NCBI GenBank assembly: GCA_046329575.1
Contig: JAXLUJ010000007.1
Location: 1-64,000, forward strand
Length of the DNA: 64,000 nt
Reading direction: 5' to 3'
Origin: UBA1941 sp046329575
GTDB taxonomy: Bacteria > Bacteroidota > Bacteroidia > Chitinophagales > LD1
In this document: positions 35,101-44,551 of the stretch, piece after piece
Layout: the number at the start of each line of letters is the position of its first letter
Position numbering within the stretch: the stretch's first letter is position 1
Made by a program: the position numbers and the translations under genes
The notes under the pieces: model-generated
Databases searched by the model: none
Seen by the model: only the letters and a program-made list of their open reading frames with translations
Told to the model about the DNA's origin: nothing

Positions 35101-37837
35101 ATACACTCTACATCAATAATGTTTCAGCCGCTGATTTTACTACTTACACTTGTGAAATCACGGGTTGTAATGGCGCCACGGTGGTTTCGAATGTGGTTTC
35201 CCTCGTTCAGGCCACCGGCAATATCACCATTACCGCACAACCACAGGCGCAAACGAAATGCGCCGGTCAGCCGGTGAATTTTTCTGTAGCTACTACCGGC
35301 GGAACAGTTACGTATCAATGGCGTAAGAATGGCGTAGTTCTTTCCGGCCAAACCGCAGCCACATTAAATCTTTCGTCGGTTTCCATTTCCGATACCGGTT
35401 CGTATTCTTGCGATATCATTGGCGGTAGCTGCGGCACCATTAGTTCGGCAGGCGCTTTGTTGCAGGTGAGCAGCTCGCCCATTATTTCGTTTACTCCGGC
35501 TTCGCCTACCGTTTGTGCAGGAAGTAGTGTTACCATCACCGCTAATGGTGGAACATCCTACTCGTGGAGCAATGGCGGAGGCTCTTCGGCCGCAGCCACG
35601 TTCTCACCTACTACAAACGCTACCTACACCGTAACAGCAACCGCAAATTCCTGCTCGGCAACGGCTAACGTTTCCGTAAGTGTGAACAGCCTTCCTGCAG
35701 CTTCTGTTTCACCGGCTTCTATTTCTATCTGCGCCGGAAAAAGCACTACGCTTACCGCATCAGGCGGAAATAGTTATTCATGGAGCAATGCCTTAGGCAG
35801 CAACAGCGCGGTAACAGTTAATCCGTCAAGTGCCGCAACCTATACGGTAACCGTAACCGGAACCGGAAACTGCACCGCCACCGCCACCGCAAGTGTTTCG
35901 GTGAACGCAAATCCGGTGGCAGCAATTGTTCCAGCAGCCAACGCTGTTTGCGCAGGGCAATCTGTTCAACTAACCGCCACCGGTGGCGGAACTTATGCCT
36001 GGAGCAATGGGCTTGGCAGCAATGCTATTCAAAACGTTTCTCCTATAACAGCCACTTCGTACAGCGTTACGGTTTCTAATGCCGCAAACTGTACTGCAAC
36101 GGCCTCGGTAAACATTGGTGTAAATGCAGTGCCTTCGGTTTCCATTTCCGGTAATGCTTCCATTTGTGCCGGGCAGTCGGTTACCCTCACGGCTTCCGGT
36201 TCAGGAACAGCCTACAGTTGGAGCAACAGCGGCGGAACAGCAGCAGCAGCTACCTTTAATCCTACCGGTAATACCACATATACCGTAACCGCAACAGCCA
36301 ACAACTGCAGCGCTTCGGCGTCAAAAAACGTGACCGTTACCAGCGTTACAGCGGCTATTTCCGGACCGTCGGCCATCTGCACCGGCACATCGGCAACGCT
36401 AAACGTTATTAGCAATGGCACCGCTTTTAGTTGGAGTACAGGCGCCACCACCGCTTCTATCAACATTCAACCTACAACGGCAACCACGTATTCAGTAACG
36501 GCAACACTTAACGGTTGCAGCGCTACTGCTTCGCAACAGGTTACGGTACAAAGCAGCCCGGCTGCGGCCATTAGCGGGGCCTCCGGCATTTGTTCAGGAA
36601 ACAGCACTGCGCTTACGGCTTCGGGGGCGGCACCTATCTGTGGAGCACCGGCGCAAATACCGCATCTATTAACGTTACCCCTTCCACAAATAGCACTTAT
36701 TCGGTAACCGTAACGCTGGGCGCTAATTGCACCGCAACCGCCAGCAAATCAATTACCGTGAAACAGCCAACGGCATCGCAGCAAGCGCAAACCATTTGCG
36801 CAGGAACCGCTTATTCTTTCCATGGAAAAAACCTGGCAGTATCCGGAACTTATAAAGATACGCTTACAAATGTGGCGGGCTGCGATTCGGTGATCACCTT
36901 GTTGCTGACGGTTACTCCGCCTAAAACGTCTAACATTTCACAAACTATTTGTTTTGGCAGCACCTATAATTTCAACCAACAAACACTTGCCGCATCCGGT
37001 GTGTACCGCGATACGGTGCAAACCGCTCAGGGATGCGATAGTATCATCACCTTAACGCTAAACATTTCGCCGCAGGCAAACTATCAGCTAAGTGCGGCTA
37101 TTTGTAGCGGACAATCCTACCATTTCGGCTCAAAAGTGCTTACGGTTGCCGGAGTGTACCGCGATACGCTGCAAACCGCATTGGGCTGCGATAGTTTCAT
37201 CACATTAACCTTAACCGTAAACACTTTTGTTACCGCCGCTATTGATGCCGCTATTTGTAGTGGAAGCAGCTATACCTTCGGCGGCAAGCAATTAAATGCC
37301 GCAGGCGTTTACACCGATACGTTGCTTTCGTCAGGCGGTTGCGATTCCATCGTTACTCTGTCTCTTTCCGTTCATCCGGCTCCGCAACCCGTGATTGTGC
37401 AGAACGGCGTTGACTTAAGCACGCAACAGTTTGATGCCTACCAATGGCAACTGAACGGCAGCGCCATCGGCGCCGCTACCAGCGCCCAATACACCGCCAT
37501 TCAAAATGGCAGTTATACCGTATTGGTTACCGATAGCAATTCGTGTCAGGCAATTTCAGGAGCCGTACTGGTTACTAACGTGGGCATAAAAGAAGCTGAA
37601 GTTTTCCGTTGCAGCATTCATCCAAACCCCGCTTCAACAGATGTGCTTATACAAGTGGAGTGGGAAGTTCTGAGCAATGCTACATTATCGGTTATCAATG
37701 CCGAAGGGCAACTGATTTTAGAACAACCGGCCACCACTTCGCAATACCTGAACGTGAGCCATTGGCCCGCAGGGCTATACAACATCCGCATTAGCCATGC
37801 CTCAGGAGAGGTGAACAAAAGATTGGTAAAACAGTAA
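32191..37837 (+). CDS. Giant T9SS surface protein with SBBP, LamG-like and Ig repeats; two frameshifts
   Basis: Reconstructed as one ~1882-residue protein; start ATG 32191 opens a signal peptide (core KVMAAILMWLAAATTFAQ). Order: SBBP-like beta-propeller (GNSYVTGKFKGTVDLDPGAA and similar) over about the first 540 residues, an Ig-like unit, a LamG/concanavalin-like domain (NANDEIVPVNGAATVVSYAK, TLWHHAAWTYDAATAKQYLY), more Ig-like units, six or seven ~65-residue Ig/PKD-like repeats (ICAGxSxTLTASGG ... YSWSN), four TICAGTAYSF...GCDSVITLLL repeats, and a T9SS sorting domain. One G missing in GGGGG at 32587-32591 and one in GGGGG at 36624-36628 break the frame; adding both gives exactly 1883 codons. 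Probably a secreted adhesin or surface-layer protein. Confidence 0.8.
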
Positions 37838-37853
37838 AGCTGAGTTTAGGATG

Positions 37854-37886
37854 GCCCGTCTCATTACGGTGAGGCGGGTTTTTTTA
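37854..37886 (+). terminator. Rho-independent terminator after the giant gene
   Basis: Stem CCCGTCTCA / TGAGGCGGG (one G-U type pair) with loop TTACGG, followed by seven T residues. It lies just after the stop of the surface protein gene and before the SRPBCC promoter. Confidence 0.8.
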
Positions 37887-37917
37887 TTTGGTTTAATAAG
37901 TACACTTATTATATTTG
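37887..37917 (+). promoter_or_regulatory. Promoter and MarR operator of the SRPBCC-marR operon
   Basis: -33 box TTTG (37887-37890), 19 bases of spacing, then -7 box TATATTTG (37910-37917): a full Bacteroidota promoter. Between them lies an 18-bp inverted repeat TAATAAGT-AC-ACTTATTA (37894-37911). A MarR dimer bound there would cover both boxes, so it is the likely site for the MarR regulator encoded second in this operon. Confidence 0.75.
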
Positions 37918-37944
37918 CACTTAATAAAATCTAAAATCAAGTTT

Positions 37945-38364
37945 ATGTGGAAGCAATCGCACACCGTAATCACCAATGAAATTACCAAAGAACAGATCTG
38001 GAAACTGTTTGCCGATGTGAACCAATGGCATACCTGGGACGCCGGCATTGAGTTCGCAAGAATGGAAGGACCGTTCGAAAAAGGCAATCACTTTTTGTTG
38101 CGGCCCAAAGGCGGCCCCAACGTTACCATTCAACTGGTAGAAACAACGCCCAACCAAAGCTTTTGCGACCTCACCGTTTTTCCTTTGGCGAAAATGTACG
38201 GCAACCATACTTTTGAAGACACCCCGCAAGGCTTGCGCATCACCACCACCATGACCGTTACCGGACCTTTACGTTTTTTGTGGCGGAAACTGGTAGCCCA
38301 AAAAATAGTTGATAATTTACCCACCGAAATGCTGCAGCAAATTGAAGCAGCCAAAAAATTATGA
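37945..38364 (+). CDS. SRPBCC-family protein
   Basis: A 139-residue START-like (SRPBCC) protein of the polyketide-cyclase/AHSA group. The first in-frame ATG (37915) lies inside the -7 box, so ATG 37945 is used. Seen features: an N-terminal strand-helix pattern SHTVITNEITKEQIWKLFAD with WHTWDAGIEFARMEGPFEKG, the usual solvent-lined cavity of hydrophobic ligand binding, and a C-terminal helix. The ligand is unknown. It overlaps the marR gene by 4 bp (ATGA) and is the first gene of the operon, so it probably handles the compound that the MarR senses, or is unrelated but co-regulated. Confidence 0.82.
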   Translation: MWKQSHTVITNEITKEQIWKLFADVNQWHTWDAGIEFARMEGPFEKGNHFLLRPKGGPNVTIQLVETTPNQSFCDLTVFPLAKMYGNHTFEDTPQGLRITTTMTVTGPLRFLWRKLVAQKIVDNLPTEMLQQIEAAKKL

Positions 38365-38822
38365 AGTTGGCCGACAATACTTTTAGTGTAGAAAAAGCGG
38401 AAGACAGCTCCGGCTTTTTGCTGTGGCAAGTCACCAATTTATGGCAGCGCGAAATCAGAAAAGCATTAGAACCCTTTGGTATCACCCATTCCCAGTTTGT
38501 ACTCATGGCCAGCATCCATTGGCTTACCCTTCACAAAAAAGAAGTAACGCAGGTGGTGCTTTCGAATCATACGAAAATTGACGCCATGACTACCTCAACC
38601 GTGTTGCGGACCTTGCAAACAAAAGGGCTGCTGGAACGGCAGGAACATCTTACCGATACGCGCGCCAAAACGGTTGGTCTTACCGATAATGGCAGAAAGA
38701 TTATCAAACAGGCCGTGAAGGCTGTCGAAAATTTCGACCGTACTTTTTTTGCTAAGCTGGGATCGAGGCAAACGGGATTTAACCGGCAATTGCTCACCTT
38801 GCTGCAGCAATCGGCGGGGTGA
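38361..38822 (+). CDS. MarR-family transcriptional regulator
   Basis: A 153-residue MarR protein. The winged helix is visible: FVLMASIHWLTLHKKEV, TQVVLSNHTKIDAMTTSTV (recognition helix region) and LRTLQTKGLLERQEHLTDTR, with the wing ARAKTVGLTDNGRKII. It starts inside the SRPBCC stop (ATGA) and ends inside the next start (GTGA). Expected to bind the inverted repeat in the promoter at 37894-37911, repressing the operon until a ligand binds. The ligand is unknown. Confidence 0.9.
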   Translation: MKLADNTFSVEKAEDSSGFLLWQVTNLWQREIRKALEPFGITHSQFVLMASIHWLTLHKKEVTQVVLSNHTKIDAMTTSTVLRTLQTKGLLERQEHLTDTRAKTVGLTDNGRKIIKQAVKAVENFDRTFFAKLGSRQTGFNRQLLTLLQQSAG

Positions 38823-39232
38823 AATCACTTTCTAATCAATTGAAAAATGGTTTTCTAATACGCAGTATGAAAAAGCAACCCTTGTTTTTGATTGATGCAG
38901 CAGGCGCATTATTCTCGGCCGTGTTTTTACTGGCGCTTATGAAATTGGAATCCATAATTGGAATGCCGCCGTTGGTGTTGCAGTATTTGCTTCCGGTGCC
39001 GGTTGTGTATGCCGCTTTTTCCTTCACCGCCTATTGGTGCTCTGGTTTACGCTGGCCTGTTTTTTTGCGGGTGATAGCCGTAGCCAATATCGTTTATGGC
39101 CTCATTACCTGGAGCATGGTGCTGCAACATGCCGCAACTATCAGCAAATGGGGCGCATTGGCCTTTGCGGCCGAAACATTCGTGATTATTGCCCTTTCGG
39201 TATTCGAATGGAAAACGGCTGGAAGAAGTTGA
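38819..39232 (+). CDS. Small polytopic membrane protein
   Basis: A 137-residue protein with four hydrophobic stretches (residues about 22-40, 50-70, 82-104 and 108-128), for example PPLVLQYLLPVPVVYAAFSF and ALAFAAETFVIIALSVFEW. The GTG at 38819 overlaps the marR stop (GTGA), which supports it, but Met17 (38867) is also possible. No family recognised. It is the third gene of the SRPBCC-MarR operon and may export or transport the ligand, by context only. Confidence 0.65.
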   Translation: MKSLSNQLKNGFLIRSMKKQPLFLIDAAGALFSAVFLLALMKLESIIGMPPLVLQYLLPVPVVYAAFSFTAYWCSGLRWPVFLRVIAVANIVYGLITWSMVLQHAATISKWGALAFAAETFVIIALSVFEWKTAGRS

Positions 39233-39293
39233 TGTTGGTTTCCCCTTAGCGCTGCTGTTTCAATGGTTTCATTAAAAGGAAGCCATTTTTTTG

Positions 39294-39518
39294 GCGGCAC
39301 CCGCGCTCTCCGCTGCAAGTCCTCAGCCGCGGGAAGCCTAAAACCATTGCTGTGTAATTGTTCCGGGCGAATTACGAATTTCAAATTACGAATTACGAAG
39401 AATGTGGTTGGTTCATTAAATGCAATGGGGATTTCGATTTCGTAATTCGTAATTTTTCATTCGTAATTTTTTCTGCCGCGGCTTGCGGGCTTTACGCTGC
39501 GATCGCTGCCGCGGGGCA
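39294..39518 (+). repeat. Dispersed ~220-bp repeat, copy 2
   Basis: Conserved order as in copy 1: GCGGCACCCGCGCTCTCCGC, CTGCAAGTCCTCAGCCGCGG, AGCCTAAAACCATTGCTGTG, GGGCGAATTACGAATTTC arm, variable core GAATGTGGTTGGTTCATTAA onward, inverted arm TTCGTAATTCGTAATTTTTC, then CTGCCGCGGCTTGCGGGCTT and GCGATCGCTGCCGCGGGGCA. It lies directly behind the MarR operon. Confidence 0.8.
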
Positions 39519-39762
39519 ACACCCTTGCCGGGCCGTACTCATCGTGCCTAGAAATACGGTGGAGTGCAAACCGCAAAGGCCGGGCGTTGCGTGAGGGACG
39601 TGAAAGGCGAGGCCGAAGGCCGAGGCCCGTAACGCAGTGAAGGGCGGAAGCGATAGCGCACCCTGTAACGGCCCGACCCGAAACCCGCAGCAGCCTTCAG
39701 TTTGAAAAAAATCACCGCACTTGCCTGCGGGTTGAGGGGCACGCCATAAAAACAAAAATGGT
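39519..39762. other. G+C-rich non-coding stretch, possible structured element
   Basis: No supported gene; the frames here (for instance one starting MFLWRAPQPAGK on the minus strand) look like shadows of repeated G+C-rich sequence. Contains GAGGCCGAAGGCC (a hairpin) and GGCGGAAGCGATAGCGCACC followed by CTGTAACGGCCCGACCCG. The order of short G+C-rich stems suggests an RNA or a mobile-element remnant, but no family was recognised. Confidence 0.4.
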
Positions 39763-40773
39763 TCAGCGGAGCATTTCGTATCCTTTCAATACGCGCCAAC
39801 CAAACAGTCCGGTTTCGAAATGATAACAAATCACCTCTTTGTGACGTATGGTTTCAAAATCAAAAAAGAAGCGAAACCAAACGTTATCGTTGTATTTACC
39901 ATCCGGCAGTTCAATTACCGACTGTTCGTTTTTGAAATAATATCCGCGGGTATCGCGATCCAAATATACATAATGGATGAAACTATAGGTTTCTGAAACC
40001 GGATTTCGGGAGGCGCAATAATTAAGAGTAAAAAACAAATTCACGGCAGTAACGGCCAGCACCGGGGCCGTGGCTATCCTTATTTTTTTCAGCGCAAACA
40101 CACCAATACCGATGGTGAGCAGGATAGCGCCGGCAAACGTGGCCAGCAAATATTTTGGGCTGATTTCGGTATTGAACGTAAAAGCGAACATTAAAATTAA
40201 ATTGAGAAAAATGCCGGCCACCACCGGAAATGCTTTGGTTGCCTTTACGCGTTTCACCGAATCTTCAAAAACCGACCAATCGAGATCGGGCCGGTTGAAG
40301 ATGAGGGTGTTTCCCCAAAGCGGCGCAGTAAACACATAAAGGAAGATGGTGGCCACCACGCCTTGCGCGCCGCCAATACGGTAGCCCCAAAACGGAATGC
40401 CAATCAATAACACAACAGACAGCGCGAACAACGTATATTCCACTAACTGCAGCGCGGCCTTAGAGTTTTTGAAATACTCCGATTCCACAAAGGTTTCATA
40501 CTTCATTTCGGCATGCTCGGTGCCGCGCTCGCGGGCCTCGGTGCGTTCCGTTTGGTACCAGGTATATTCCGGCTCGCTATTTCCATGATAGCGCGTTAGA
40601 TACTCATACGCTTCGGTGAGTGCAATAAAATCGTGGTGAGCCGTAGCGCTTTTGTTTCGATCGGGATGTAGTTTTACTGCCAATTTGCGATAGGCACGCT
40701 TAATTTGATCGGGCGTAGCGTTTTCACTTACCTCCAAGATCCGATAATAATCACTTACGGTATAGTTCGGCAT
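39763..40773 (-). CDS. Membrane-anchored DnaJ-domain protein
   Basis: A 336-residue protein. The J domain is at residues 5-65, with DYYRILEVSENATPDQIKRA and the HPD motif in VKLHPDRNKS, so it should stimulate an Hsp70 ATPase. After a charged linker come several transmembrane helices (near 115-135, 140-160, 185-205 and 210-240), for example ALSVVLLIGIPFWGYRIG. The C-terminal ~90 residues are a soluble domain ending FGWRVLKGYEMLR. It lacks the Gly/Phe and zinc regions of DnaJ itself, so it is a type III J protein acting at the membrane. Confidence 0.85.
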   Translation of the reverse strand: MPNYTVSDYYRILEVSENATPDQIKRAYRKLAVKLHPDRNKSATAHHDFIALTEAYEYLTRYHGNSEPEYTWYQTERTEARERGTEHAEMKYETFVESEYFKNSKAALQLVEYTLFALSVVLLIGIPFWGYRIGGAQGVVATIFLYVFTAPLWGNTLIFNRPDLDWSVFEDSVKRVKATKAFPVVAGIFLNLILMFAFTFNTEISPKYLLATFAGAILLTIGIGVFALKKIRIATAPVLAVTAVNLFFTLNYCASRNPVSETYSFIHYVYLDRDTRGYYFKNEQSVIELPDGKYNDNVWFRFFFDFETIRHKEVICYHFETGLFGWRVLKGYEMLR

Positions 40774-40787
40774 AATAGTAACCTTTT

Positions 40788-40842
40788 CTTGCCCTTGCCC
40801 TTGCCCTTGTGTCTTGCGTCTTGTGTCTTGTGTCTTTGTCTT
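40788..40842. repeat. Short tandem repeat
   Basis: Three copies of a CTTGCCC unit followed by TTGTGTCTTGCGTCTTGTGTC, built from degenerate GTGTCTT units. Lies between the divergent-stop dnaJ-like gene start and the glpK stop, 5' of the J protein gene. It may vary in copy number. Confidence 0.7.
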
Positions 40843-40849
40843 ACCCCTC

Positions 40850-42340
40850 CTAATCCTCCATCGTTTTCTTCACCGCTTTCTTCCAGCCGTCGTACATCTT
40901 TTTGCGTTGGGCTTCTTTCATCTCAGGTTTAAATTTACGGTCGAGCTGCCAATTTTTTACCAGATCTGCTTTTTTATAAAAACCAACCGCTAATCCGGCA
41001 AGGTAGGCTGCGCCAAGAGCCGTTGTTTCCAATACTTTTGGGCGGTCAACAGCAGTTCCCAGAATATCGCTTTGGATCTGCATCAGCAAATTATTGGCGG
41101 CTGCGCCTCCATCTACGCGCAGCGATTTCAGGCTAAGTTTCGAATCGCTTTCCATACAGTTAACCAAATCGCGGGTTTGATAGGCAATGCTTTCGAGCGT
41201 AGCGCGCGTTACATGCTCCTTAGTGGTGCCGCGCGTAAGGCCGTAAATAGCGCCGCGGGCTTCGGCATCCCAGTAGGGCGCGCCAAGGCCTGCAAATGCC
41301 GGAACTACGTAAACACCATTGCTGTCGGGCACTTTGGCGGCCAAAGCCTCTGAATCTTTGGCGGCGGCCACAAAGCCCATTCCGTCGCGAAGCCATTGCA
41401 CGGCTGCGCCGGCTACAAACACACTGCCTTCCAGCGCGTATTCCACCTTGCCGTTCAAACCCCAGGCAATGGTGGTAATCAATCCATTTTTAGAACGAAC
41501 CATTTTGCTGCCGGTGTTCATGAGCATAAAACAACCGGTGCCGTAAGTGTTCTTCACCATTCCTTCATTAAAACATCCCTGACCGAATAATGCGGCCTGC
41601 TGATCGCCGGCAATTCCTGCAATAGGAATTTGCTTATCGTCGAAAACGGAACGGTCGGTAATGCCATAAAACTTAGAGCTGTCCATCACTTCGGGCAGCA
41701 TAATGCGCGGAATTTTCAACGCGGCCAGAATTTTATCGTCCCACTTTTTGGTCTTGATGTTAAACAACATGGTGCGCGACGCATTGCTGTAATCGGTAAT
41801 GTGCAATTGGCCGCCGGTGAGTTTATACACCAGCCAGCTATCAATTGTTCCGAAGTAGAGTTCTCCATCTTCGGCGCGTTTTCTCACCCCTTTTACATTA
41901 TCGAGAATCCACTTCAGTTTGGTAGCCGAAAAATAGGGGTCAATCACCAGTCCGGTAACATCAGTAATGTGTTTGGCCAGGTCCTTTTTGCGCTTCAGTT
42001 CATCGCAGAACGAAGCGGTACGGCGATCTTGCCACACTATAGCATTGCAAACGGGAATACCTGTTTTTTTATCCCAAACCACAGTGGTTTCGCGTTGATT
42101 GGTAATGCCGATGGCGGCAATTTGAGCGGCTTCGATGTGGTTTTTTTGCAGCAGGTCGCGAACGGTGCCATGCTGGGTGTCCCAAATTTCGTTGGCATCG
42201 TGTTCTACCCAACCCGGCTGCGGAAATAGTTGAGTGAATTCGCGTTGCGACATTCCGGCAATTTGACCGTCCTTATCGAAAAGGATGGCGCGGGAACTGG
42301 TAGTGCCCTGATCGAGGGCTAAGATGTATTGCTGGCGCAT
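40850..42340 (-). CDS. glpK: Glycerol kinase
   Basis: A 496-residue FGGY-family kinase that phosphorylates glycerol to glycerol 3-phosphate. Recognised by LALDQGTTSSRAILF (phosphate-1 loop) at the N-terminus, GITNQRETTVVWDKKTG (typical of GlpK), WQDRRTA, and VDGGAAANNLLMQIQSDILG near the C-terminus. Length is normal. No glycerol facilitator or glpD is adjacent. Promoter not clear: the -7 candidate TATATTTT lies about 50 bases upstream of the start. Confidence 0.96.
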   Translation of the reverse strand: MRQQYILALDQGTTSSRAILFDKDGQIAGMSQREFTQLFPQPGWVEHDANEIWDTQHGTVRDLLQKNHIEAAQIAAIGITNQRETTVVWDKKTGIPVCNAIVWQDRRTASFCDELKRKKDLAKHITDVTGLVIDPYFSATKLKWILDNVKGVRKRAEDGELYFGTIDSWLVYKLTGGQLHITDYSNASRTMLFNIKTKKWDDKILAALKIPRIMLPEVMDSSKFYGITDRSVFDDKQIPIAGIAGDQQAALFGQGCFNEGMVKNTYGTGCFMLMNTGSKMVRSKNGLITTIAWGLNGKVEYALEGSVFVAGAAVQWLRDGMGFVAAAKDSEALAAKVPDSNGVYVVPAFAGLGAPYWDAEARGAIYGLTRGTTKEHVTRATLESIAYQTRDLVNCMESDSKLSLKSLRVDGGAAANNLLMQIQSDILGTAVDRPKVLETTALGAAYLAGLAVGFYKKADLVKNWQLDRKFKPEMKEAQRKKMYDGWKKAVKKTMED

Positions 42341-42549
42341 GCTTTCGTGCTTTTGGTAAAAGAAAGAATAAGCCTATTTTTGGCTAAAATATAGAATTAA
42401 GGGATAGTTAAAGACAAAAGGTTGTGTTTCCATAATTTATGAAAACAGGGCGGCCTTCAGCGCCGGTTTCCCATCAACCATATTAACTTCTTTAATAATG
42501 AATAAGTTAGCCTTTCCTATTTGGAAAACGGCTTAAAAAAATCAGATAT

Positions 42550-43512
42550 ATGGCGGTAAGAAAATCGAAATCGGTTAAGTTAATTGAGGTAAAATCGGAA
42601 GTAGGAGCAGGTACCCGTGGCGCCAGTTTGGGCGTTGATGCAATCAAAATTGCGGCATTAGACTTCCGCTCCACCTTTTTCAAAACGTTCCGGCCCATGA
42701 CCATTCCCGATGATAATCAGGCGCTTTATGGCGAAGTGGGCAACCGCTATGCGCGGCGCATCAAAAGTGTTTTGAAGATGTACGAGCGCATGGCCGCAGG
42801 TGTTCGCGATGTGTTGAAAGACGGGAAATTTCCCATTGTGCTTTCGGGCGATCATTCCAATGCCGGCGGCACCATTGCAGGCATAAAAATGACGTATCCG
42901 GATGCAAACATTGGTGTGATTTGGATTGATGCGCATGCTGATTTGCATTCGCCTTATACCACACCTTCAGGAAATATGCACGGCATGCCGCTGGCTACGG
43001 CGCTGGCCGAAGACAATATCGAGAACAAGGTGAACGATCTGGACTACGAAACCATTGAACTATGGGAAATGCTGAAGAATGTAGGCGATATTATGCCGAA
43101 GATTGAGTATCGCGATCTGATGTTTTTCACCTTACGCGATTTTGAAGAGCAGGAAAGCTATTTGATTAAAAAGAACAAGGTTAAGGTGATCACCACCTCT
43201 GAGATTAAGAAGACCGGGATTACCAAAGTTTGCCGCGAGGCCATCAAGTATTTGAGCCATTGCGATAAGATCTATATTACTTTTGATGTGGATGCTCTGG
43301 ACCCAACGGTGAGCCGCGGTACGGGAACGCCGGTAAAAGGCGGCTTGAACGAGCGCGAAGCGGCGGATATTATCCTGGACCTGATCCAAAACGAAAGGGT
43401 ATGTTGTCTTGAAATTACCGAGGTAAATCCTACTTTGGACGCTGAAAACGTAATGGCAGAAACGGTTTTCGAAATATTACAAAAAGTAGTAAGGCAAGTA
43501 GAAATCAATTAA
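42550..43512 (+). CDS. Arginase family protein
   Basis: A 320-residue ureohydrolase of the arginase/agmatinase family. It hydrolyses an amidino group, releasing urea. The binuclear manganese ligands are all visible: H in LSGDHSNAGG, D-H-D in WIDAHADLHSP, and D-D in ITFDVDALDPTVSRG, with the E in CLEITEVNPTLD. The order and length fit arginase more than agmatinase (about 305). It is followed by the first propeller lipoprotein after one base, so the gene pair may be co-transcribed, although no functional link is apparent. Confidence 0.9.
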   Translation: MAVRKSKSVKLIEVKSEVGAGTRGASLGVDAIKIAALDFRSTFFKTFRPMTIPDDNQALYGEVGNRYARRIKSVLKMYERMAAGVRDVLKDGKFPIVLSGDHSNAGGTIAGIKMTYPDANIGVIWIDAHADLHSPYTTPSGNMHGMPLATALAEDNIENKVNDLDYETIELWEMLKNVGDIMPKIEYRDLMFFTLRDFEEQESYLIKKNKVKVITTSEIKKTGITKVCREAIKYLSHCDKIYITFDVDALDPTVSRGTGTPVKGGLNEREAADIILDLIQNERVCCLEITEVNPTLDAENVMAETVFEILQKVVRQVEIN

Positions 43513-43513
43513 T

Positions 43514-44548
43514 ATGATGAAGAAAACGCTTATGAAATATGTGCTATGTGTTAGTGTTTCGATGCTGATGCTGGCAGGATGTAAGAAAAAAGACAGTGTT
43601 CCGGGATTGCAATCGGGGGTGTGGAAATACGCTACGCCTTATGGCACCAGCTACATGATTTTCAAGGGAGGCGGAAATGTAACCAAATACACGGCCTTGC
43701 TTTATAATATGCACATTAAGCAAAATGGGCACTATACCGAAAGTGGCGGACAAGTAGAATGGAGCAGTGCTCCGGGATCGCCTGTTGATTTAAGGAATTA
43801 CCGGATCAGCAATGATACGCTGTATCTCGACGGTTCGGGAAGTACCGATGTGTATGTGCGCACCTCTGAAACTATTGACACGGCAAATTGGGTGAAGCGG
43901 TTCACGGCCCTGGAACAGTATCCGCTGGGGCAACGTCGTTTTGGCGCTATCGACTTTAACGGAACCGATATTTTTATGTCGGGTTACGTAAACGGAGTAG
44001 CCTACAGAATCAGCGCCGCCACACATACGCTCATTGATTCCATAATTCCGTCATTTAGCGGAAAAGGACTGGCTTGTGTAGGCAGCGATTTGTGGCTCAC
44101 CAACAACAGCGGTAAGGTTTTCAATAAAATGAACTATAGCGCCAACAGCATCATCAGCACTTCAGCGCTCAGCCCTTCTACGCCGGGCCCGAGCTGTGCG
44201 TATGGCAGTAAGATCCTTTTTATGGATGCAGCTAACAATTTACGCACTTACGACCCGGCCACATCTACTTATCAAACGCTTTTCATTTTTGAGTCGCCCT
44301 ATCTTGCCGGTGGATTTGTTATCGACCTTCATGCAAAAGGAAATTTGGTGTACATGGCCACGCTATTTGGTTTTTATGTATTCGATTTGAACACCCATCA
44401 GTTTACTGACAGCTATGATGCCAATATTGTTTTGGGCGTAACAGAAGTGAACAACGAGTTTTACCTGTTGAACGTTCCGGTAAATGGACTTGGTACTACG
44501 GATGTGAATACCGTGATGCCTTATTTAATTCATGTACAATTAAACTAA
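43514..44548 (+). CDS. Propeller-like lipoprotein 1
   Basis: A 344-residue lipoprotein. The lipobox is LAGCKKK at residues 20-23 (start ATG 43514, twin Met). The N-terminal ~100 residues are lipocalin-like beta strands (YATPYGTSYMIFKGGGNVTK). The rest is a repetitive blade-like pattern (GSDLWLTNNSGKVFNKM, FEYLAGGF-type strands, MATLFGFYVFDLNTHQFTD), similar to a glutamine cyclotransferase-type beta propeller. Homologous to the next two genes. Faces the periplasm or surface; function unknown. Confidence 0.8.
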   Translation: MMKKTLMKYVLCVSVSMLMLAGCKKKDSVPGLQSGVWKYATPYGTSYMIFKGGGNVTKYTALLYNMHIKQNGHYTESGGQVEWSSAPGSPVDLRNYRISNDTLYLDGSGSTDVYVRTSETIDTANWVKRFTALEQYPLGQRRFGAIDFNGTDIFMSGYVNGVAYRISAATHTLIDSIIPSFSGKGLACVGSDLWLTNNSGKVFNKMNYSANSIISTSALSPSTPGPSCAYGSKILFMDAANNLRTYDPATSTYQTLFIFESPYLAGGFVIDLHAKGNLVYMATLFGFYVFDLNTHQFTDSYDANIVLGVTEVNNEFYLLNVPVNGLGTTDVNTVMPYLIHVQLN

Positions 44549-44551
44549 GTT

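Noticed and set aside
36590..37837. A separate gene for the last part of the giant surface protein
   Set aside because: The frame begins inside a repeat, has no signal peptide, and joins the upstream frame by one base in a G run.
39492..39829. Two overlapping minus-strand frames in the G+C-rich stretch
   Set aside because: Low-complexity, Cys/Ala/Gly-rich translations with no family; more likely from structured non-coding sequence.
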